A stretch of DNA of 10,915 nt from Actinomycetes bacterium (GTDB lineage Bacteria > Actinomycetota > Acidimicrobiia > Acidimicrobiales > RAAP-2), in contig JAJYZN010000090.1 in NCBI GenBank assembly GCA_021799915.1, positions 1-10,915 of the forward strand, given 5' to 3'. The position numbers and the translations under genes were made by a program. The first letter of the stretch is position 1. Each line of letters begins with the position of its first letter. Shown here one piece after another: positions 6,319 to 10,915 of this stretch. Under the pieces are notes generated by a model that did no database searches, had not been told where the DNA came from, and saw nothing but the letters and a program-made list of their open reading frames with translations.

Positions 6319-7674
6319 GTGGCCGTCCGGAACCCGGCCACGTCCGAGGTCGTGGCCACGGTCCACGCCGCGTCCGAGCGCGAGGTGGACGAAGCCGTTG
6401 CCCGGGCCGCCCGGGCGTCCGGGTCGTGGAGGGAGATGGCCCCGGGGGACCGGGCCCGCCTCCTCCGGCGCTTCGCCGACGCCGTCGACGGCCACCGCGA
6501 GGAACTGGCGCAGTTGGAAGTGGCCAACGCCGGCCACGTGGTCGGCAACGCCCGAGCCGAGGCCGAACACGTCCGGGACGTACTGGAGTTCTCGTCGGGC
6601 TTCCCTGAGCGGCTGAGCGGCCGGCAGATCCCCGTCGGTGGGGGAGTGAGCCTCACGTTCCACGAGCCCCTCGGTGTGGTCGGGGTGATCGTCCCTTGGA
6701 ATTTCCCCATGGTCATCGCCTCGTGGGGCGTGGGGCCGGCGCTGGCCGCCGGGAACACGGTCGTGCTGAAGCCGGCGGAGCTCACGCCCCTGAGCGCGTT
6801 GCGGCTAGGCGAGCTGGCCCTCGAGGCCGGGCTGCCCGAGGGGGTGCTCCAAGTCGTCACCGGGAGTGGAGCGGTGGTCGGGTGGCGCTTCGTGACCCAT
6901 CCGGCCGTCCGCAAGGTGTGCTTCACCGGGTCCACCGAGGTGGGGCGGAAGATCATGGCGGGCTGTGCCGAGCAGGTCAAACGGGTCACCCTCGAGCTGG
7001 GGGGCAAGTCAGCCAACATCGTCTTCGCCGATGCCGACGTGGCCCGGGCCGCCGAGGAGGCTCCGGTCGGGGTGTTCGACAACGCCGGGCAGGACTGCTG
7101 CGCCCGGTCGAGGATCCTGGTCCAGCGCACGGTCTACGAACGGTTCATGGAGAAGCTGGGACCGGCGGTGGAACGCATTCGGGTGGGAGACCCCGGTGAC
7201 GAGGACACCCAGATGGGTCCGCTCATCTCCGAGTCCCACCGTCGCGCCGTGGCGTCCTTCGTGTCCCCGGACCAGGCCGTGGCGGCACGGGGGCGCGTGC
7301 CGGAAGGGCCCGGGTACTGGTTCCCCCCGACTGTCCTCGCGCCGGTCGATCCGAGCTCGAGAGCGGTCACCGAGGAGATCTTCGGCCCAGTGGCGGTGGT
7401 GATCCCCTTCGACGACGAGGCCGAGGCGGTACGGGTGGCCAACGACACCCCCTACGGGCTCTCGGGCTCGATCTGGACGCGGGACGTCGGGCGCGCCCTG
7501 CGGATGGCCCGAGCGGTGCAGACCGGGAACCTCTCGGTCAATTCCCACTCCTCGGTGCGCTACTGGACGCCCTTCGGGGGGACCAAGCAGTCAGGCATCG
7601 GCCGGGAGCTGGGACCCGATGCGGCCGTGCCCTTCACCGAGGAGAAGACGGTGTTCATAGCGACGGACGGGTGA
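6319..7674 (+). CDS. Aldehyde dehydrogenase, short form found in gamma-glutamyl-amine type clusters
   Basis: NAD(P)-dependent aldehyde dehydrogenase of 451 aa. Landmarks: VPWNFP with Asn128, Lys151 (KPAE), FTGSTEVG at 202-209, general base Glu226 (LELGGKSAN), nucleophile Cys260 in GQDCCARSR, and EEIFGPV at 352-358. It is some 30 residues shorter than most relatives, partly because the segment before the WFPPTVL strand (about 310-335) is compact. That compactness, with LEVANAGHVVGNAR and NLSVNSHSSVRY, is as I remember it in actinobacterial ALDHs beside SDRs and gamma-glutamyl-polyamine or ethanolamine synthetases, where the enzyme oxidises gamma-glutamyl aldehydes. The assignment to that pathway is inference; no synthetase or amidase is in the window. 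It is first in an operon with the SDR 64 bases on, and is divergent from the acyl-CoA ligase across the 25-bp repeats. Alternative start GTG 6283. Confidence 0.9.
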   Translation: MAVRNPATSEVVATVHAASEREVDEAVARAARASGSWREMAPGDRARLLRRFADAVDGHREELAQLEVANAGHVVGNARAEAEHVRDVLEFSSGFPERLSGRQIPVGGGVSLTFHEPLGVVGVIVPWNFPMVIASWGVGPALAAGNTVVLKPAELTPLSALRLGELALEAGLPEGVLQVVTGSGAVVGWRFVTHPAVRKVCFTGSTEVGRKIMAGCAEQVKRVTLELGGKSANIVFADADVARAAEEAPVGVFDNAGQDCCARSRILVQRTVYERFMEKLGPAVERIRVGDPGDEDTQMGPLISESHRRAVASFVSPDQAVAARGRVPEGPGYWFPPTVLAPVDPSSRAVTEEIFGPVAVVIPFDDEAEAVRVANDTPYGLSGSIWTRDVGRALRMARAVQTGNLSVNSHSSVRYWTPFGGTKQSGIGRELGPDAAVPFTEEKTVFIATDG

Positions 7675-7738
7675 AGAGCGAGGATGGAGGAGCGGGGAGC
7701 GATGAGCGGGCGAGAGGGTGGCGAGGACCGGGGCCGAC

Positions 7739-8554
7739 ATGGGCGCTGACAACGAGACCACGAGAGAGGGCGGCGGCCCGTCGGCGGCGGCCCGCCGCCT
7801 CGTCGGGAAGGTGGCGGTGATCACGGGCGCCGGCAGCGGCATCGGCCGGGCGATGGCCGTGCGCTTCTCCGCCGAAGGAGCCGACGTCGTCGTCGTGGAC
7901 CGGGACGAAGAGGCCGGTCGCTCGGTGGCCGCGTCCGTCGGGGGGCGGTTCATCCGGGCCGACGTCACCGACGGCGCCGCCGTGCAGGGGATCTTCGAGA
8001 CCACGGTGGCCGAGCACGGCGGCCTGGACATCTGCTGCAACAACGCCGGGATCTCGCCGCCCGAGGACGACTCGATCCTCGACACCGAGCCCGCCGCCTG
8101 GCACCGGGTCCAGGAGGTCAACCTCACCTCGGTGTACCTGTGCTGCAAGTACGCCATCCCGCACCTGATCGAGCGCGGCGGGGGATCGGTGATCAACACC
8201 GCGTCATTCGTGGCGGTGATGGGCGCGGCCACCAGCCAGATCGCCTATACGGCGTCGAAGGGCGGTGTCCTGTCGATGTCCCGGGAGCTCGGTGTCCAGT
8301 TCGCCCGCCAGGGCGTCAGGGTGAACGCGCTGTGCCCGGGCCCGGTGAACACTCCGCTCCTGAGGGAGCTCTTCGCCAAGGACCCCGAGCGGGCGGCCCG
8401 CAGGCTGGTCCACGTGCCGATGGGACGATTCGCCGAACCCGAGGAGATCGCCGCCGCCGCGGCGTTCCTGGCATCCGATGACGCGTCGTTCGTGACCGCC
8501 TCCACCTTCCTGGTCGACGGGGGCATCCACGCCGCCTACGTCACTCCTGAATGA
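7739..8554 (+). CDS. Short-chain dehydrogenase/reductase (FabG-like), NAD-type
   Basis: Classical SDR with a Rossmann fold that interconverts an alcohol and a ketone or aldehyde using NAD(H). 271 aa from the ATG at 7739. TGAGSGIG (29-36) binds the cofactor; Asp54 at the end of strand beta2 (VVVDRD) favours NAD(H) over NADP(H). NNAG is at 101-104, and the catalytic tetrad is Asn128, Ser156, Tyr170 and Lys174 (YTASK). PGPVNTPL (200-207) and a C-terminal FLVDGG are also typical. It is the second gene of the ALDH operon. Upstream sequence is purine-rich, and an in-frame GTG at 7718 could add seven residues; I prefer 7739 because the extra N-terminus is not conserved in kind. Similar proteins are often labelled 3-oxoacyl-ACP reductase, but the ALDH context suggests a catabolic dehydrogenase. 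Substrate unknown. Confidence 0.92.
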   Translation: MGADNETTREGGGPSAAARRLVGKVAVITGAGSGIGRAMAVRFSAEGADVVVVDRDEEAGRSVAASVGGRFIRADVTDGAAVQGIFETTVAEHGGLDICCNNAGISPPEDDSILDTEPAAWHRVQEVNLTSVYLCCKYAIPHLIERGGGSVINTASFVAVMGAATSQIAYTASKGGVLSMSRELGVQFARQGVRVNALCPGPVNTPLLRELFAKDPERAARRLVHVPMGRFAEPEEIAAAAAFLASDDASFVTASTFLVDGGIHAAYVTPE

Positions 8555-8568
8555 CGGGGGACCCGAAT

Positions 8569-8609
8569 CGGAAGCGCAGTGCTGCCGAACCGGAGGCGCC
8601 GTGCTGCCG
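8569..8609. repeat. 22-bp direct repeat, two copies
   Basis: A 19-base core (CGGAaGCGCaGTGCTGCCG) at 8569-8587 recurs at 8591-8609 with two mismatches, a 22-bp period. It lies 15 bases after the SDR stop and directly precedes the CTGGGGACG series, which keeps about the same period. Confidence 0.85.
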
Positions 8610-8612
8610 GGG

Positions 8613-8675
8613 CTGGGGACGAGCTGGGGACGGGTGACCACCGACCTGGGGACGAGACGCCCGGACCTGGGGACG
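8613..8675. repeat. Four CTGGGGACG repeats at 11, 22 and 21 bp spacing
   Basis: The exact 9-mer CTGGGGACG is found at 8613-8621, 8624-8632, 8646-8654 and 8667-8675. Start-to-start distances are 11, 22 and 21 bp, so all copies fall on nearly the same face of the helix. The last two are extended to GGACCTGGGGACG or GACCTGGGGACG. The repeats are certain; function is unknown. Confidence 0.85.
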
Positions 8676-8928
8676 GCGGAGTGAATGTTGGGGAGAAGGT
8701 CTGGATTTCGCACCGGGCCCTTGACCTTTTGCCCGCCAAGGCGCACGCTGGCAACAGTTCGGGTGGCGGAGATCCGCCGCAGAGCCGGAGGGGAGTCGAA
8801 AGACCGACCGAGGGCGACGGCAGGGGGCCGAGAGGTTCCCCGGTCGGGGCGGGGCGATGCGCCCGGGCGATGGAGGCTCGTGATGCGAGCCGGCGGCTTC
8901 CCTGGAGCCCGTCGGCGCGTGCCCCGAG

Positions 8929-8953
8929 CCGGGGTTGTCCGACACGACCCCGG
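8929..8953. terminator. Strong GC hairpin, likely terminator of the leftward efflux operon
   Basis: CCGGGGTTGT (8929-8938) pairs with ACGACCCCGG (8944-8953) to give a 10-bp stem with one G-T wobble and a 5-base loop (CCGAC). It lies 64 bases beyond the stop of the cation-efflux gene in the direction of its transcription, in a convergent gap. There is no T run on either side, as often in high-GC genomes; it could work in both directions. Confidence 0.55.
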
Positions 8954-9017
8954 CGACGGACGGCAGCGGGTCGCCGCGGGGGCAGCCCCGAGGAGCTGGA
9001 CGGCCTCGGCCGGACGG

Positions 9018-9929
9018 TTACTCGGGGTTCTCTCGCGTCTGGGCACCCACGGTCATGCGGCACGGGTCGGGCACATCGGCGCAGCGCTCGCACTCCAGCT
9101 CCAAGGTGCTGTGGGCGATCCCGAAGGGCTCCACGATCCGCTCCCTCACCAGAGCCCCGACCGCCTGGGCCTCTTCGAGGGTCGGGTGCCCGGACACGAC
9201 CAGGTGTGCGGACAGGGCTCGGACTTCGCTCGAGAGGCTCCACACGTGGAGGTCGTGGACGTCACCGACGCCGGGCACCTCGAGGATCACCCGGCGCATC
9301 GACGGGAGGTCGATGTCCGACGGGGTCGACTCCAAGAGCACGTCGGCGCTGGCCTTCACCAGGTGCGCCACCTGGACCACGATGACCACGGCCACCACCA
9401 GGGAGGCGACGGGGTCGGCCCGGTCCCACGACTCCCCGCCCACGACGATGACGACACCGGCCGCCAGGACGCATAGGGAGGCCGCGGCGTCCGAGATCAT
9501 GTGGACCACCGCGCTCTTCATGTTGAGGTCGCGGCTCCGGTCGAACACCACTGCCGCGGCGATGCCGTTGGCCACCACGGCGACGGCCGCCGTCACGACG
9601 ACCACACCGCCGTCGACGTGGACCGGGGACACCAGGCGGTCGATGCTCTCGGCCACGATGGCGGCAGTGACCACAGCCAGGATGGCGGCGTTCACCAGGG
9701 CGGCCAGGATGGTGCCGCGGTGGTTCCCGAAGCTCCGGGCCTCGCTCCGGGGTCGCATGGCCCAGCGGACGGCCAGCAGGGAGATGCCGATGGCGACGAC
9801 GTCGGTGAGATTGTGACCGGCGTCGGCAAAGAGACCGGTGGAGCGGGCCGCGATCCCCGCCACCACCTGACCGGCTACCAGGACGCCGTTCAGGGCCAAG
9901 GCGACGACCAGGCGACCGCTACGGGTCAT
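9018..9929 (-). CDS. Cation diffusion facilitator (CzcD/ZitB-like) metal efflux protein
   Basis: CDF-family antiporter, expected to export Zn2+ or a related divalent cation from the cytosol in exchange for protons. 303 aa with six predicted helices in the first 195 residues. The transport site is visible as His39 and Asp43 (DAGHNLTD) in helix 2 and His143 and Asp147 (HMISDA) in helix 5; an H/D-H/D set is typical of zinc transporters. The cytosolic domain shows the family signature DVHDLHVWSLSSEVRALSAHL (split about 223-242) and HSTLELEC (273-280). Unusually, three Cys (280, 283, 290) cluster near the C-terminus and may add a metal site. ATG 9929 lies 19 bases after the stop of the nucleotidyltransferase gene; GAAGGAG (9950-9944) overlaps that stop, so translation is probably coupled, although the 14-base spacing is long. 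Metal specificity cannot be read with certainty. Confidence 0.93.
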   Translation of the reverse strand: MTRSGRLVVALALNGVLVAGQVVAGIAARSTGLFADAGHNLTDVVAIGISLLAVRWAMRPRSEARSFGNHRGTILAALVNAAILAVVTAAIVAESIDRLVSPVHVDGGVVVVTAAVAVVANGIAAAVVFDRSRDLNMKSAVVHMISDAAASLCVLAAGVVIVVGGESWDRADPVASLVVAVVIVVQVAHLVKASADVLLESTPSDIDLPSMRRVILEVPGVGDVHDLHVWSLSSEVRALSAHLVVSGHPTLEEAQAVGALVRERIVEPFGIAHSTLELECERCADVPDPCRMTVGAQTRENPE

Positions 9930-9948
9930 GGGCTGTTCCGAGGCTCCT

Positions 9949-10845
9949 TCAGGCCCCCGTCGGCCACAGGACGGCGCTCCGCTCCCCGCGGCCCACCTGA
10001 CCGGCCAGCTCCCTTTGGACGAGGGGGAGATCGTCGGCGTGGGTCACACCCACGCAGCGACCCGGAGCTGCCAGGACCCGGAACCGGAATGCCGGATCCC
10101 CCGAGGCGCTGGGGTCGGAGAGCACCTGTGCCACCACATCGGGCAGGAGCACTTCGGTCGGATCGTCCGAGCCCGGACCGCTCGGTCTCTCGAGCATGGC
10201 CGCCTCGAGCACGTCACGGATCGCCGGACCGAACCCCCAGAGGTTCATCGACACCAAGATGTCTCCGTCCAGCTCGACGGGCATCTTGCCGTCACCGACG
10301 AGGAAGCGGCCGTCGGTGGTGGCCGTGACCTGGTGCCGCTCCACCAACGACCTGAGCAACGCTCCGTCACCCACGTCGCACACCCCCCGGGAGACGGGGG
10401 ACGTACCGATCACGGCGTCGCGAAGGCGGTAGGCCACGACGACGTTGGCCTCTGCCCGGTCCGGGCCCGAGAGATGCTCGGCCAGCAAGGTGAGGCCGGC
10501 CACCCCGTAGCAGTCGTCGGCGTTGGCCACGCCGAAAGGAGCGTCACCGGCCAGGTGGAGCGTCGAGGCCAATACGGCCTGGGCGGTCCCGAGCGGCACT
10601 TCCTGGCTGGCGAAGTGGACGTCCACCCACTCCGGCCACGCCCGCTCGACGTGGTAGCGGATCGCCGGACCGGTCTCGGGACCCACGACGACCACCAGGG
10701 TCGAGAACCCGGCCCGCATGGCGTCGCTGCCCAGCAGGTCGATGACCGCCTCACCGGCCGGGCCGACCGGGGCCAGCGGCTTCACCCCCCCGTAGCGGCG
10801 GGCACGACCGGCGGCCAGGACCACCAGCACCGGGCCGGAGCCCAC
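9949..10845 (-). CDS. Nucleotidyltransferase-fold protein (NDP-sugar pyrophosphorylase-like)
   Basis: Glycosyltransferase-A-like nucleotidyltransferase of 298 aa, the group that transfers NMP from an NTP to a sugar phosphate or similar acceptor. The N-terminal LAAGRARRYGGVKPL (10-24) is the nucleotide/pyrophosphate loop with the expected Arg, Gly-Gly and Lys. Further matches are PLGTAQA (84-90), NADDCYG (108-114, the metal-binding Asp-Asp; relatives usually read NADDFYG), SMNLWGF (199-205) and GVTHADDLP (266-273). This pattern belongs to an uncharacterised group often annotated only as nucleotidyltransferase, so I give no substrate. Start is the GTG at 10845 (a GTG at 10830 is an alternative); a G-run about 9 bases upstream, in the end of fabH, may serve as ribosome site. 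It is the middle gene of a tight operon, 5 bases after fabH and 19 bases before the metal exporter. Confidence 0.82.
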   Translation of the reverse strand: MGSGPVLVVLAAGRARRYGGVKPLAPVGPAGEAVIDLLGSDAMRAGFSTLVVVVGPETGPAIRYHVERAWPEWVDVHFASQEVPLGTAQAVLASTLHLAGDAPFGVANADDCYGVAGLTLLAEHLSGPDRAEANVVVAYRLRDAVIGTSPVSRGVCDVGDGALLRSLVERHQVTATTDGRFLVGDGKMPVELDGDILVSMNLWGFGPAIRDVLEAAMLERPSGPGSDDPTEVLLPDVVAQVLSDPSASGDPAFRFRVLAAPGRCVGVTHADDLPLVQRELAGQVGRGERSAVLWPTGA

Positions 10846-10850
10846 GAGGG

Positions 10851-10915
10851 TCAGCCCCCCCAGCGCAGGACGGCGCTCGCCCAGGTCATGCCCCCCCCGA
10901 AACCGGTCAGGAGCA
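10851..10915 (-). CDS. fabH: 3-oxoacyl-ACP synthase III (KAS III), C-terminal fragment, cut by the window edge
   Basis: The minus strand from the right edge reads LLTGFGGGMTWASAVLRWGG and then TGA (10853-10851). This is the typical C-terminal end of FabH (compare the E. coli ending FGGGFTWGSALVRF), the enzyme that condenses acyl-CoA with malonyl-ACP to start fatty-acid synthesis. Only the last 20 or so of about 320-340 residues are here, so the catalytic Cys-His-Asn cannot be seen. The gene is the upstream neighbour, five bases away, of the nucleotidyltransferase. Two G homopolymers (8 and 7 bases) lie in this fragment. Identification rests on this C-terminal motif, which is distinctive but short. 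Confidence 0.75.
   Translation of the reverse strand, partial: LLTGFGGGMTWASAVLRWGG

Larger units (their letters stand above)
8555..9017. other. Convergent intergenic spacer with repeats and hairpins, no gene
   Basis: 463 bases between the SDR stop and the stop of the convergent cation-efflux gene. Open frames cross it on both strands, but their translations are Arg/Pro/Gly-rich, lack domains and extend as shadows of the neighbours. It contains a repeat cluster near the SDR (8569-8675) and then several perfect short dyads: GGCGG-AGAT-CCGCC (8765-8778), CGCCCGGGCG (8860-8869), GGCTCG-TGATG-CGAGCC (8875-8891), and the strong hairpin at 8929-8953. I do not recognise an RNA family in it. Confidence 0.6.

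Noticed and set aside
8850..8920. GGCGATG-containing stretch resembling the start of a fluoride (crcB) riboswitch
   Set aside because: Only the GGCGATGG start agrees; the pseudoknot partner and the later conserved GATG/CTAC pattern could not be placed, and it lies at a convergent 3' end and not upstream of a gene.
8204..9243. Long minus-strand open frames across the SDR gene and the convergent spacer
   Set aside because: Shadows of the SDR and cation-efflux genes in another frame, with Arg/Pro-rich translations and no domain.
10854..10898. C7 and C8 homopolymers at the fabH end as possible phase-variable tracts
   Set aside because: They encode normal Gly residues of the conserved FabH C-terminus in frame; nothing suggests switching, though they are sites of possible sequencing error.

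Overview
This is a GC-rich bacterial window. The genes run at roughly 65-75% G+C by eye, with strong G/C third-position bias and several GTG starts. Gene content points to a high-GC actinobacterium, possibly Acidimicrobiia, but the phylum is inferred from family resemblance and not from a marker gene. No tRNA, rRNA, CRISPR array, transposase or phage gene was seen.

Layout. (1) 1-868 is gene-poor. Its first 190 bases are unusually AT-rich (61-180 is about 42% G+C) and hold a perfect 17-bp palindrome, a leftward sigma70-type promoter, and what looks like the broken N-terminus of a ribbon-helix-helix antitoxin-type regulator. (2) 869-1465 (+) is a six-helix TMEM175/DUF1211 potassium-channel-like protein. 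It converges on (3) a leftward group: a membrane-anchored D-Ala-D-Ala carboxypeptidase (1518-2792), an aldehyde dehydrogenase (2832-4280) with a visible promoter, and upstream a long acyl-CoA ligase (4461-6143). (4) 6144-6318 is a divergent control region with three 25-bp tandem repeats that look like operators. (5) Rightward from it run a second, shorter aldehyde dehydrogenase (6319-7674) and a short-chain dehydrogenase (7739-8554). (6) 8555-9017 is a convergent spacer with a helically phased repeat cluster and several hairpins, one a likely terminator. (7) A tight leftward operon fills the rest: fabH (only its last 20-odd codons), a sugar-nucleotidyltransferase-like protein (9949-10845), and a cation diffusion facilitator (9018-9929).

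How the genes may work together. The divergent block could form a catabolic unit: the SDR makes or removes carbonyls, the ALDHs oxidise aldehydes to acids, and the ligase turns an acid into its CoA thioester. The shared repeats suggest joint control of both arms. The short ALDH plus adjacent SDR resembles a pair found in actinobacterial gamma-glutamyl amine pathways, but no glutamine synthetase or amidase is visible here. No clear new multi-gene system is evident. The most original signals are non-coding: the 25-bp operator-like array, the phased repeat cluster after the SDR, and the decayed RHH gene with its palindrome.
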